The notes under the pieces: generated by a model
The model's input: the letters and a program-made list of their open reading frames with translations, nothing else
What the model was told of the DNA's origin: nothing
Database searches by the model: none
Translations under genes and position numbers: made by a program
In this document: piece by piece, positions 16,861-25,350 of the stretch
Layout: every line of letters begins with the position of its first letter
Numbering within the stretch: position 1 is the first letter of the stretch
Assembly (NCBI RefSeq): GCF_000305785.2
Contig: NC_018868.3
Coordinates: 1,784,001-1,848,000 of the forward strand
From: Simiduia agarivorans SA1 = DSM 21679
GTDB taxonomy: Bacteria; Pseudomonadota; Gammaproteobacteria; Pseudomonadales; Cellvibrionaceae
Direction of reading: 5' to 3'
Length of the DNA: 64,000 nt

Positions 16861-18249
16861 GTGTTACTTCATCCCGATCGATTATTTCCCGCCGAGCCCG
16901 GCACCCGGGCCATTGCCCGCGCGCTCTATACGTCGGTGGCGCAATTGCCCATTATCAGCCCGCACGGCCATACGGACCCGGCATGGTTTGCAATCAATCA
17001 ACCGTTCACCAATCCGACCGAGCTTCTGATCAAACCCGATCACTATGTATTCCGCATGCTGTATTCACAGGGTATTGGACTGCAACAATTGGGGATTCGC
17101 AATCCAGACGCCGACCCGGAGCAGGTATGGCAGTTATTTGCCCGGCACTTTTACCTGTTCCGCGGCACGCCCTCAAGCCTGTGGTTGAACTACGTGTTCG
17201 AAAAGGTGTTTGACATCGACCAACCCCTGAACGCGCAAACCGCAGCGCATTACTACAAGGTTATCAACGACAAGTTGGCCCAACCGGCGTTTTTGCCGCG
17301 GGCATTGTTTGAACGCTTTAACATCGAAGTACTCACCACCACCGAATCACCACTGGATGATCTGCGTCACCATCAAGCGATCAACGACAGTGGCTGGCAC
17401 GGTCGGGTACTTACCGCTTACCGGCCCGACGACGTGCTCGATCCGGACCAGCCCGACTTTACCAACAATCTTGCGCGCCTGGCCGAACTCACTGGCGAAG
17501 ACACCAGCAGCTGGCACGGCTACCTCAACGCCTTGCGCAACCGGCGCGCCTATTTCAAATCCATGGGCGCCACCTCCACCGACCATGGCCACGCCACGGC
17601 GAACACCGCAGACCTGAGCCGGGCCGAATGCGAGACCCTGTTTGCCGGCGCGTTGGCAGGTACATTAAATACATCTGAAGCCGATCTGTTCCGTGCCCAG
17701 ATGCTGACAGAAATGGCCGGCATGAGTGTTGAAGATGGCCTGGTGATGCAATTGCACCCGGGTTGCCACCGCAATCACAATGGCCCACTGTTCGAACGCT
17801 TCGGCCGTGACAAGGGCGCGGACATTCCGGTGCGCACCGAATACGTGAAAGCGCTGCATCCGCTGCTCAACAAATACGGCAATGACCCGCGCCTGAGCCT
17901 GATTGTGTTTACTCTGGATGAAACCAATTACAGCCGCGAGCTGGCGCCATTGGCCGGCCACTACCCGGCGCTGAAACTGGGGCCAGCCTGGTGGTTCCAC
18001 GACAGCCCCGAGGGCATGCGCCGTTACCGCGAGCAGGTGACCGAAACCGCCGGTTTCTATAACACGGTAGGGTTCAACGACGACACCCGTGCGTTCCTCT
18101 CCATACCCGCCCGCCACGATCTGGCCCGGCGTATGGACTGTGCTGTATTGGCGCAATGGGTGGCCGATCACCGCCTGACCGAGCAGGACGCTTTTGAACT
18201 GGCCCACGACCTGAGTTACACACTCGCGAAAAACGCTTACAAATTATGA
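16861..18249 (+). CDS. uxaC: Uronate (glucuronate) isomerase
   Basis: Predicted cytoplasmic amidohydrolase-fold isomerase of 462 residues (E. coli UxaC 470). It converts D-glucuronate to D-fructuronate, and in many bacteria also D-galacturonate to D-tagaturonate. The metal motif is His35-Gly-His37 in IISPHGHTDPAWF. Other blocks are VMQLHPGCHRNHN, PAWWFHDSPEGMRRYRE and NTVGFNDDTRAFLSIPARHD, near the family's active site. The start is a GTG with CGGAG upstream. Its end overlaps uxuB by four bases (ATGA). Since uxuB and uxuA flank it and no tagaturonate reductase or altronate dehydratase is present, its job here is probably the glucuronate branch. Confidence 0.97.
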   Translation: MLLHPDRLFPAEPGTRAIARALYTSVAQLPIISPHGHTDPAWFAINQPFTNPTELLIKPDHYVFRMLYSQGIGLQQLGIRNPDADPEQVWQLFARHFYLFRGTPSSLWLNYVFEKVFDIDQPLNAQTAAHYYKVINDKLAQPAFLPRALFERFNIEVLTTTESPLDDLRHHQAINDSGWHGRVLTAYRPDDVLDPDQPDFTNNLARLAELTGEDTSSWHGYLNALRNRRAYFKSMGATSTDHGHATANTADLSRAECETLFAGALAGTLNTSEADLFRAQMLTEMAGMSVEDGLVMQLHPGCHRNHNGPLFERFGRDKGADIPVRTEYVKALHPLLNKYGNDPRLSLIVFTLDETNYSRELAPLAGHYPALKLGPAWWFHDSPEGMRRYREQVTETAGFYNTVGFNDDTRAFLSIPARHDLARRMDCAVLAQWVADHRLTEQDAFELAHDLSYTLAKNAYKL

Positions 18250-19733
18250 CCCGACTGAGCCTCAATCAACTCGATCAGCTGCCCGGCACACTGGCGGCGC
18301 CCGGTTACTCACCGACCCGGCGCAAAGTGGGCATAGTGCATTTGGGCATAGGCAATTTTCATCGCGCCCATCAGGCCGTGTATGTGGATGATTTGCTGGC
18401 GAAAACGGATGGCCACTGGCGCATTCTGGGTGTGAGCCTGCGCAGCGGGTCCATGCGTGACAAGATGATGGAACAGGATTTTCTGTACACCTTGCGCGAA
18501 CAGGATGAACACATCCAACGACTGCGGGTTATTGGCGCCATTGCCGATGTGCTGGTTGCCCCGGAAAACCCCAGCGCCGTCATAGAAGCCATGGCCAGCC
18601 CGGATGTGCATATGGTGAGCCTGACCGTGACCGAAAAAGGTTACTACCTGCAAGCGGCCAGCCGGCAACTGGATTTGCAACACGCAGACATCCAATCCGA
18701 CATTACCGGCGGCCAGGCCCCAATTACCATTTATGGTTTTTTGCTTGCTGCCTGCCGGCTGCGCATGCAGCGCCAGCTGCCCGGCTTTAATGTATTGAGT
18801 TGCGATAACCTACCCGACAATTCACACCTGTTAGGCCAGGCCCTGATTGCTGCTGCCCGCCTGCAGGACACTGATCTGGCGCACTGGATCGAACGCGAAC
18901 TGGCGTTTTGCAATACCATGGTGGACCGTATCGTACCGGCCACCACTCGCGACGACCAACTCGCCATCAGCGAACAATGCGACATGGAAGACAGTGGCAG
19001 CCTGAGTGCGGAAACCTATCGACAGTGGGTCATAGAGAATAATTTCAAAGGCGAATATCCGGATTTTTCCCAGGTTGGCGCCTTGCTGGTGGACAATGTA
19101 GCGCCCTATGAAACCATGAAGCTTCGCTTGCTGAATGGTTGTCACTCGGCGCTGGCCTATTTAGGCGCGCTGCGCGGCCACGACACCATTCATCAGGCCA
19201 TCACCGATCCAGTGCTGCGCACATTCGTCAGCTACCTGATGAACAAAGAACTGGCGCCTACGCTGTCGCCCTTGCCCGGCGTGAATCTGTTGCAGTATCA
19301 GGCCACCATTGTGCAACGCTTTGCCAACCACCGGGTCCCCTATCGCTGCCACCAGGTGGCTTCGGATGGCAGCCAGAAACTGCCACAGCGTCTGTTAGCG
19401 GCGGCGACAGAACTGAAGCGTAAGGGTCAATCCGCCAACGGCATTGCCTGTGTAGTCGGCGCCTGGCTCGCGTTTCTGATCGGTAGCAATAACCAAAGCA
19501 ACTATTCCGTGAACGACCCGGGCGCCGAACGGCTGCTGAAAATGATTGAACAGCACAAGAAAAAAACCGACTACCCCAATACAGATCAGGTCAACGCCTT
19601 ACTGACCCACAGTGGCATTGTGCCAGCCACACTGCTGGCAGATTCAGAATGGATGCATAAAGTGCTGGTTGCAGTACAGGCTTTGTTGAGCAATACCTCC
19701 GATAAACTCTTATCGCAATTAACGCACGCCTGA
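18246..19733 (+). CDS. uxuB: D-fructuronate (mannonate) reductase
   Basis: Predicted NAD(H)-dependent reductase of 495 residues in the mannitol/fructuronate dehydrogenase family (E. coli UxuB 486). It reduces D-fructuronate to D-mannonate between UxaC and UxuA. The N-terminal nucleotide-binding motif is IVHLGIGNFHRAHQAVYVDD. The C-terminal half shows VDNVAPYETMKLRLLNGCHS, the family's catalytic-lysine helix (Lys in MKLRLLN), followed by ALAYLG. It overlaps uxaC by ATGA and is last in the operon. A GC-rich hairpin with a weak T-run follows. Confidence 0.97.
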   Translation: MTRLSLNQLDQLPGTLAAPGYSPTRRKVGIVHLGIGNFHRAHQAVYVDDLLAKTDGHWRILGVSLRSGSMRDKMMEQDFLYTLREQDEHIQRLRVIGAIADVLVAPENPSAVIEAMASPDVHMVSLTVTEKGYYLQAASRQLDLQHADIQSDITGGQAPITIYGFLLAACRLRMQRQLPGFNVLSCDNLPDNSHLLGQALIAAARLQDTDLAHWIERELAFCNTMVDRIVPATTRDDQLAISEQCDMEDSGSLSAETYRQWVIENNFKGEYPDFSQVGALLVDNVAPYETMKLRLLNGCHSALAYLGALRGHDTIHQAITDPVLRTFVSYLMNKELAPTLSPLPGVNLLQYQATIVQRFANHRVPYRCHQVASDGSQKLPQRLLAAATELKRKGQSANGIACVVGAWLAFLIGSNNQSNYSVNDPGAERLLKMIEQHKKKTDYPNTDQVNALLTHSGIVPATLLADSEWMHKVLVAVQALLSNTSDKLLSQLTHA

Positions 19734-19760
19734 TCGGCAGAAACCAAAATCGAATATTAC

Positions 19761-19780
19761 GGGCCTCATAGCGAGGCCCT
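19761..19780. terminator. Hairpin between convergent uxuB and the GntR gene
   Basis: A 7-bp stem GGGCCTC / GAGGCCC with loop ATAGC is followed by only TTAT. It can act on both strands but the T-run is poor. Confidence 0.5.
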
Positions 19781-19788
19781 TATCACAA

Positions 19789-20496
19789 TTATTCCGCCGC
19801 TTTTCCAAAATAGGTGGCCGCCGCCGCGGTGGCGTTATCAATGTGGTTGCGCATGGCTGCGCGGGCTTTTTCCGGGTTCTTCTGCTCCAGCGCCATAACG
19901 ATTTTGCGATGATCCTCAATGGAAGGATGCACACCCTCGCTGCGCAGCCGCTCCATAAACGCACTGCTCAGTTCGGACTGATTGCGCAATTCCCACAGCC
20001 AATTGACAATGCTTTCAATTGCACTGTTCTGGGTCGCTTCGGCAATGATCTGGTGAAATTTCCAATCTGCCTGCTCGGACGCGTCAGGACGTTTTTCCTC
20101 TTCTTCCATTTCTTTGATGGCAAGCTTGAGCGCTGCAATCTGGTCGCCGCTGATACGCGCCGCGGCCAGCGCACAGGCCTCGGACTCGACGATAAACCGG
20201 ATTTCAAGAATCTCGAAAGGCCCGACGCCTTTGTCACCCAAATCCAGTTCCGGCTGCTGGCTTTGTTTTTGTGTGGCATAAATACCGGAGCCGGTACGGA
20301 TTTCAATCACGCCGGAGATTTCCAGGGCAATCATCGCCTCGCGGATGGTGGGTCGGCTGACACCCAGCTTGTCGGCCAACACCCGCTCCGACGGTAAACG
20401 TTCGCCCGGTTTGATGGTACCATCGGTAATTAATCGCGATAACTGTTCCGCGACCTTCAGATACAAACGCTCCGCTTTGACGGCTTGAAGCTCCAT
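19789..20496 (-). CDS. GntR-family (FadR subfamily) regulator, UxuR/ExuR-like
   Basis: Predicted DNA-binding repressor of 235 residues that likely senses a uronate intermediate. Residues 6-75 form the winged helix-turn-helix (RLYLKVAEQLSRLI, GERLPSERVLADKLGVSRP, GVIEIRTGSGIY). The rest is a helical FCD ligand domain with FEILEIRFIVESEACALAA, WKFHQIIAEATQNSAIESIV and HRKIVMALEQKNPEKARAAM; the Asp and His residues there are the usual metal/ligand positions. The start is ATG 20496 with GGGAG 8 bases upstream; a longer frame from 20670 was rejected because it runs into the operator and adds no recognisable domain. It is divergent from kdgK with a matching dyad between them, so autoregulation and control of the whole locus are likely. 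Confidence 0.93.
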   Translation of the reverse strand: MELQAVKAERLYLKVAEQLSRLITDGTIKPGERLPSERVLADKLGVSRPTIREAMIALEISGVIEIRTGSGIYATQKQSQQPELDLGDKGVGPFEILEIRFIVESEACALAAARISGDQIAALKLAIKEMEEEEKRPDASEQADWKFHQIIAEATQNSAIESIVNWLWELRNQSELSSAFMERLRSEGVHPSIEDHRKIVMALEQKNPEKARAAMRNHIDNATAAAATYFGKAAE

Positions 20497-20650
20497 TGAA
20501 TCACTCCCTTGCTGACGCCCGTGCGTCGATGTGAGATAGGGAACCACAAAATCTGTCTGACCATCAGTCCCCCTGCATAGCCGTATACTAGCTAAATTGG
20601 CCGGTTCAGTGAAGTCTGCGCTTGATTTTGACGGCCCTCGGCCGTTAATA

Positions 20651-20669
20651 TGGTCAGGTGGCATGACCA
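20651..20669. promoter_or_regulatory. Operator between the GntR gene and kdgK
   Basis: The core dyad TGGCATGACCA (20659-20669) has the extra half-site TGGTCA at 20651-20656 and the conserved flank AATTATGG. It lies 46 bases before the kdgK start and 155 bases before the regulator start. Confidence 0.65.
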
Positions 20670-20714
20670 ATTATGGATTGCCCGCTAAAAACATCAGAAC
20701 AACGGAACCTGGCC

Positions 20715-21632
20715 ATGCCCAAAATAGCCGCATTGGGTGAATGCATGATCGAGCTCGCGCCCACAGCCTCAGGCGACTTTCGTCTGGGTTTCGCTGGCGA
20801 CACCCTGAACACCGCCATTTACCTCGCCCGCTTCGGTGTAGAGGTGGATTACCTCACCGCCCTGGGCGACGACCACTTCAGCGATGCCATGCTGTCACAA
20901 TGGCAGCAGGAAGGCATTGGCACCCGCCGTGTCGAACGCTTTGCCGGGCGTTTACCGGGGCTCTACCTGATTGAAACCGACGTCACTGGCGAACGCAGTT
21001 TCCACTATTGGCGCAACGCCGCACCCGCGCGAGATTTGCTCGCCAGAGCCCCGCAGGTGCTGGATGACCTTCAGCGTTACGACATGCTGTACCTCAGCGG
21101 AATCACCTTGTCTCTGTATGAGCCAGAACATCGCCACATGCTGTTCGACAAATTAGCCGGCTTCCGCGCACAAGGCGGCAGGGTTGCCTTTGATATCAAC
21201 TACCGGCCACGCAATTGGAGCAGCCGCGAAGAAGCCATTGCGTGCTTCAGCCGAATGCAGACGCTCACCGATATCGCACTGCCGAGTCTCGACGACGAGC
21301 AATCTCTATACGGCCCCCTGTCGGCCGATGCGGTTATCGATCGATACCGCGATGCCGGTTGCAATGAAGTTGTGGTGAAGCAAGGTAAAGCCGGCACGCG
21401 CCTGTGCACTGAAGAAGTGTTGCGCACCATTCCGGTACCCGAGCTGATTCAGCCGCTGGACACCACGGCGGCCGGCGACTCTTTCAACGCCGGTTATCTG
21501 GCTGCCCGATTGGTCAACCGGGCGCCAGAAGAGGCGGTACTTGCAGGCAGTCGCTGTGCCGCCTGCGTAATTCAGTTCCCCGGCGCCATTGTGCCGCGGG
21601 CACAATTTATGGAGCGGCTCGGTCATGCGTAG
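20715..21632 (+). CDS. kdgK: 2-keto-3-deoxygluconate kinase
   Basis: Predicted cytoplasmic PfkB-family kinase of 305 residues (E. coli KdgK 309). It phosphorylates KDG to KDPG, the common product of both uronate branches here. It begins PKIAALGECMIELAP, has the sugar-binding block GFAGDTLNTAIYLARFG, and ends with the PfkB signature DTTAAGDSFNAGYLAARL, whose last Asp is the catalytic base. ATG 20715 was chosen because the family starts this way; an in-frame ATG at 20673 would add 14 residues and lies only 3 bases past the operator. The stop overlaps the dctP start, so the kinase and transporter share an operon. No KDPG aldolase gene is in the window. Confidence 0.95.
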   Translation: MPKIAALGECMIELAPTASGDFRLGFAGDTLNTAIYLARFGVEVDYLTALGDDHFSDAMLSQWQQEGIGTRRVERFAGRLPGLYLIETDVTGERSFHYWRNAAPARDLLARAPQVLDDLQRYDMLYLSGITLSLYEPEHRHMLFDKLAGFRAQGGRVAFDINYRPRNWSSREEAIACFSRMQTLTDIALPSLDDEQSLYGPLSADAVIDRYRDAGCNEVVVKQGKAGTRLCTEEVLRTIPVPELIQPLDTTAAGDSFNAGYLAARLVNRAPEEAVLAGSRCAACVIQFPGAIVPRAQFMERLGHA

Positions 21633-22602
21633 TGCGCGTAATATCACCCTGTTCTTCCTCTGGCTGGTGGCACTTACGGGCTGCCAAACGGAGCAGGAAA
21701 GCATCAATCTGACACTTGCTCACGGACTGGACAATCGCCACCCCGTGCATTTGGCCATGGTGCATCTCGATGAACAATTGCGTGAATTGTCGCAGGGGAC
21801 GATGCACATCACGATATACCCCTCCGGCCAACTGGGCAGCGAGCGGGAAGTCATCGAATTGTTGCAGATTGGCAGCCTGGCCATGACCAAAGTGTCTGCC
21901 AGTTCGCTGGAAGCGTTTGTACCAGAGATGAAAATTTTCAGCCTGCCCTATTTGTTTGAGGATAACGATCACTTCTGGCGCGTGTTGAATTCGGATTTAG
22001 GCCAACAGCTACTGGCCGCCGGCGACCGTTACCGGGTACGCGGTCTGGGTTATTACGACGCCGGCAGCCGCAGCTTTTATGCCACCGAAGCCCCCATTCA
22101 CGCGCCCGCCGATCTGGCCGGCAAAAAAATCCGGGTAATGAACAGCCAAAGCGCGATTAACATGGTGCGTGCCATGGGCGGTGCAGCGACACCAGTTTCC
22201 TGGGGCGAACTCTACACCGCGCTGCAGCAAGGCGTAGTAGACGGTGCGGAAAACAATCCGCCGTCGTTTTACTTGTCCAAACATTACGAAGTCGCACGCT
22301 ATTACACGCTGGATGAACACACGGCCATTCCCGATGTGATGATAATCGGCACCCACGTATGGGACGCGCTCAACCCGCAACAACAGGCCTGGCTGAAAAC
22401 CGCCATGGATCGCTCCACCGAGTACCAGCGCGCGCTTTGGCAACAGGCGTCGGATGAAGCACTGGCCGCCGTTGAAGCCGCCGGCGTCACCGTCATCCGC
22501 CCCGATAAAACCCTGTTTCAGACCAGCGTGAAAGATTATCTGGCAAGTCAGTCTTCACTGCTGCCATTGATGCAGCAAATCGCAGCGGAGGCCTCGCGAT
22601 GA
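21625..22602 (+). CDS. dctP: TRAP transporter substrate-binding protein (DctP family), putative lipoprotein
   Basis: Predicted periplasmic solute-binding protein of 325 residues for a DctPQM transporter. Family blocks are NRHPVHLAMVHLDEQLREL, GQLGSEREVIELLQIGSL, GLGYYDAGSRSFYATEAPI, LAGKKIRVMNSQSAINMVRA and QQGVVDGAENNP; the Arg in KIRVM is the residue that usually binds the ligand carboxylate. The signal sequence ends in a lipobox, LFFLWLVALTGC (Cys20), so it is probably membrane-anchored; most DctP proteins are soluble. The ATG at 21625 overlaps the kdgK stop by 8 bases, and the stop overlaps the dctQ ATG. Neighbouring genes make glucuronate or unsaturated uronates the likely cargo. Confidence 0.93.
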   Translation: MRSARNITLFFLWLVALTGCQTEQESINLTLAHGLDNRHPVHLAMVHLDEQLRELSQGTMHITIYPSGQLGSEREVIELLQIGSLAMTKVSASSLEAFVPEMKIFSLPYLFEDNDHFWRVLNSDLGQQLLAAGDRYRVRGLGYYDAGSRSFYATEAPIHAPADLAGKKIRVMNSQSAINMVRAMGGAATPVSWGELYTALQQGVVDGAENNPPSFYLSKHYEVARYYTLDEHTAIPDVMIIGTHVWDALNPQQQAWLKTAMDRSTEYQRALWQQASDEALAAVEAAGVTVIRPDKTLFQTSVKDYLASQSSLLPLMQQIAAEASR

Positions 22603-23081
22603 ACAGACTCTGCAATGGGATCGACCAACACCTCACTACACTTTTGAATGCCCTGCTCGCCTTTCTGGTGATGGATGTGACCTGGCAGGTGATCACCCGC
22701 TTTCTGCTCGCCGACCCCAGCTCCATCACTGAAGAACTGGCCCGTTTTCTCCTGATTTGGATTGGATTAGTGGGAGCGGCACAGGCTTACCGGCACAAGA
22801 TGCATCTGGGCATCGACCTGCTGGCTCAGAAACTCAACCCGGTACAGGGTATCTGGCTTAACCGATTTATCCACGCCTGCTGCCTTTTATTCGCCATCAG
22901 TATCCTGATCATTGGCGGTTGCAATCTCATGTGGCTGACCTGGACGCTGGAACAGTTCTCGCCCGCCATGCACCTGCCCATGGCATTGGTGTATGCGGCG
23001 CTGCCGTTGTCCGGCGTGTTGATTTGCCTTTACGCCGTGCAATTCATTATCGATCCGACCGCTGCAGGAGTAACCGAATAA
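22599..23081 (+). CDS. dctQ: TRAP transporter small membrane subunit
   Basis: Predicted inner-membrane protein of 160 residues with four membrane segments, the small partner of DctM. The blocks ALLAFLVMDVTWQVITRFLL, SITEELARFLLIWIGLVGAAQAYR and HLGIDLLAQ are typical of DctQ. It overlaps dctP (ATGA) and dctM (TAATG), which points to coupled translation of the three subunits. Confidence 0.93.
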   Translation: MNRLCNGIDQHLTTLLNALLAFLVMDVTWQVITRFLLADPSSITEELARFLLIWIGLVGAAQAYRHKMHLGIDLLAQKLNPVQGIWLNRFIHACCLLFAISILIIGGCNLMWLTWTLEQFSPAMHLPMALVYAALPLSGVLICLYAVQFIIDPTAAGVTE

Positions 23082-24379
23082 TGGCTACCATGACTCTGGT
23101 TTTAATCGTGGTATTTTTTCTGCTGCTGGCCACCAATGTGCCCATTGCCATCGCCATCGCACTGGCCACCCTGGCCACCCTGCTGCTCACGATTGATGCC
23201 CTTCCCGCCGTCACCACCATCGCCCAGCGCGTGGCCGCCGGCATGGACAGTTTTGCGCTGCTGGCAATTCCATTTTTCATTTTGTCCGGTTACATCATGG
23301 GCCAGGGCGGCATCGCCCGCCGGCTGATTGATTTCGCGCTGGCGATTGTGGGCAAGTTGCCCGGCGGTCTCGCATTTGTGAATGTGATTGCCTGTGCGCT
23401 GTTCGGCTCCATTTCGGGCTCCGCTGTAGCCGCCACCTCCGCCATTGGTGGCTTTATGGTGCCGGCCATGGAAAAAGCCGGCTACCCGCGCAGCTTCAGC
23501 ACTGCGGTAACGGTAACCGCGTCCACCACCGGCATGCTGATTCCTCCGTCGAATATTCTGATTGTGTATTCGCTGGCCAGTGGCGGCGTCTCCATCGCTG
23601 CACTGTTTATTGCAGGCTATCTCCCCGGCATATTGGTGGCGCTGGCACTGATGGTAGCCGCCGCCCTTTATCTGAAAGCGCAAGGGATCAGTACCCGCCA
23701 GGCCATTGAGCCGGTGCCATTGATGAAAGGCATCGTGGGCGCACTGCCCAGCCTGATCATGATTGTGCTGGTGATTGGCGGCATCATTCTCGGCTGGTTT
23801 ACCCCCACCGAGGCAGGTGCCATCGCGGTACTGTATTCGCTGGCACTGGCCGTAGGTTTGTACCGGGAAATCCGGTGGGCGGATCTGGCCGGCATACTCA
23901 ATAAATCAGTTTCCACCACGGCCATTGTCATGCTATTGATTGGCGCCAGTGCGGCCATGTCCTGGCTGCTCTCTTACGCGACTTTGCCCCAGCAGATCAG
24001 CGAAGCGCTGTTGGCCGTCACCGAAAACCCCATACTCATACTGCTGATTATCAACCTGCTGCTGTTGGTCATCGGCACTTTCATGGACATGACACCGGCG
24101 GTGCTGATCTTTACACCCATTCTGTTGCCGGTAGCCGAAAGCCTGGGCCTTTCGCCCCTTCACTTCGGCATCATGATGATCCTGAACCTGTCCATCGGCC
24201 TCTGTACGCCGCCGGTTGGCAGCGTCTTGTTCGTGGGCTGCTCGGTGGGCAAGACCTCCATAGCCTCGTTGATACGCCCCATGCTGCCGCTCTATCTCGC
24301 CATGCTGGTGGCACTGGTATTGGTCACCCTGTTTCCCTCGATCAGCGAATGGCTTCCCGCTCAGCTTGGCTTGATCTGA
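23081..24379 (+). CDS. dctM: TRAP transporter large membrane subunit
   Basis: Predicted inner-membrane sodium-coupled permease of 432 residues with about 12 membrane segments, which moves the DctP ligand into the cell. Visible family parts are FALLAIPFFILSGYIMGQGG, NVIACALFGSISGSAVAATS, YPRSFSTAVTVTASTTGMLI, PTEAGAIAVLYSLALA and NLSIGLCTPPVGSVLFVGCS. The start at 23081 shares a base with the dctQ stop; a longer frame from 22919 only runs through dctQ in another frame. It ends the kdgK-dctPQM operon, with a terminator 21 bases after the stop. Confidence 0.95.
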   Translation: MATMTLVLIVVFFLLLATNVPIAIAIALATLATLLLTIDALPAVTTIAQRVAAGMDSFALLAIPFFILSGYIMGQGGIARRLIDFALAIVGKLPGGLAFVNVIACALFGSISGSAVAATSAIGGFMVPAMEKAGYPRSFSTAVTVTASTTGMLIPPSNILIVYSLASGGVSIAALFIAGYLPGILVALALMVAAALYLKAQGISTRQAIEPVPLMKGIVGALPSLIMIVLVIGGIILGWFTPTEAGAIAVLYSLALAVGLYREIRWADLAGILNKSVSTTAIVMLLIGASAAMSWLLSYATLPQQISEALLAVTENPILILLIINLLLLVIGTFMDMTPAVLIFTPILLPVAESLGLSPLHFGIMMILNLSIGLCTPPVGSVLFVGCSVGKTSIASLIRPMLPLYLAMLVALVLVTLFPSISEWLPAQLGLI

Positions 24380-24399
24380 CGCTGATCGTTTTGCACCTG

Positions 24400-24423
24400 G
24401 CCGGCGTAATGCCGGCTTTTTTT
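24400..24423 (+). terminator. Terminator of the kdgK-dctPQM operon
   Basis: A stem GCCGGC / GCCGGC with loop GTAAT is followed by seven T. The structured repeat copy 2 begins directly after it, as copy 1 does after the kduI terminator. Confidence 0.92.
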
Positions 24424-24426
24424 ATG

Positions 24427-24560
24427 GCCATGGATGGCCTGGCAGGGATATGCTCCTGCGATTCCTGCACTTCCGCCATCCATGGCGGTCGTATGCCGAA
24501 AAGAGCCATGGAGGGCGCGGTTCGACGATTCGATTCGGCGTGCTGCAGCTCACTACGATT
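24427..24560. repeat. Dispersed structured intergenic element, copy 2
   Basis: A second copy of the element at 12953-13149. The outer stem is GCCATGGATGGC (24427-24438) with GCCATCCATGGC (24475-24486). It lacks inner hairpin 1. It keeps hairpin 2 with a changed stem, GCAGGGAT / ATTCCTGC (24442-24449 with 24461-24468; one G-U pair), and the same TGCTCCTGC in the loop. The tail GTATGCCGAAAAGAGCC and GTGCTGCAG is shared with copy 1. Between this copy and the next gene only a weak promoter is seen. Confidence 0.85.
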
Positions 24561-24663
24561 TTTGTTATCGCAAAAGCACATCACCGAGCAACGCGAATGA
24601 AATAACCGGCCCCGATACCAACCCACCCAATATTCCAAGGTGCACCCACCACCCTTCGCACGC

Positions 24664-24669
24664 TATACT
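24664..24669 (+). promoter_or_regulatory. Possible -10 element of the carbonic anhydrase gene
   Basis: TATACT lies 30 bases before the start codon, a reasonable place for a short leader. No good -35 hexamer is visible at 16-18 bp upstream. Confidence 0.35.
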
Positions 24670-24699
24670 GCGCCGGATTTTGACCAAACGAACGAAAAA

Positions 24700-25347
24700 A
24701 TGACCAAATTACAAGATCTGTTCGAAAAAAATGCCCAATGGGCAGAGCGTATTAAATCCGAAGACCCGGATTTCTTCTCCAAACTTTCTAACCAGCAAAA
24801 CCCCGATTATTTGTGGATTGGCTGCGCCGACTCGCGCGTGCCGGCCAACGAGATCGTGGATCTGATGCCGGGAGAACTGTTTGTTCACCGCAATGTGGCC
24901 AACGTAGTGCTGCACACAGACCTCAATTGCCTGTCAGTGATTCAGTATGCGGTGGACGTGCTGCAAGTTGAACATATCATGGTGGTGGGCCATTACGGCT
25001 GTGGCGGTGTCGCCGCTGCCTTGCAGAATCAGCAACTGGGTGTTATCGATCTGTGGATCCGCAACATCCGCGATATTTATTACAATAACCGCGATCACAT
25101 CGACTCTTTGTCGACCCAGCAGGCCCGGGTTGATCGCTTGTGCGAGCTGAATGTTATGCAGCAGGTACAACAGGTAAGCCGGACCAATGTGGTGCAGAAT
25201 GCCTGGGCGCGCGGTCAGAAGCTGACCGTTCACGGCTGGATTTATGGCGTAGGCGATGGTCTCCTGAAAGACCTGATCGAGCCCATCACCGGCGTGGAGC
25301 AAATACCCGAGCAGTACCGGGTGTTGAAGATCACACCCGCAAAGTAA
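24700..25347 (+). CDS. can: Beta-class carbonic anhydrase
   Basis: Predicted cytoplasmic zinc enzyme of 215 residues that interconverts CO2 and bicarbonate. Zinc ligands Cys42, His98 and Cys101 and the Asp44-Arg46 dyad are present in GCADSRVPANE and VVGHYGCGGV, at the same residue numbers as in E. coli Can. The ATG at 24700 (TKLQDLFEKNAQWAERI) was chosen to match that family's N-terminus; an upstream ATG at 24640 would add an unrelated tail. It is a single gene, convergent with the cupin gene and only 3 bases from its stop, with no terminator between them. Confidence 0.97.
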   Translation: MTKLQDLFEKNAQWAERIKSEDPDFFSKLSNQQNPDYLWIGCADSRVPANEIVDLMPGELFVHRNVANVVLHTDLNCLSVIQYAVDVLQVEHIMVVGHYGCGGVAAALQNQQLGVIDLWIRNIRDIYYNNRDHIDSLSTQQARVDRLCELNVMQQVQQVSRTNVVQNAWARGQKLTVHGWIYGVGDGLLKDLIEPITGVEQIPEQYRVLKITPAK

Positions 25348-25350
25348 ACG

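Noticed and set aside
20497..20670. N-terminal extension of the GntR regulator up to 20670
   Set aside because: The extension has no domain, ends in the operator dyad and lacks a ribosome site; ATG 20496 has GGGAG and gives the standard family start.
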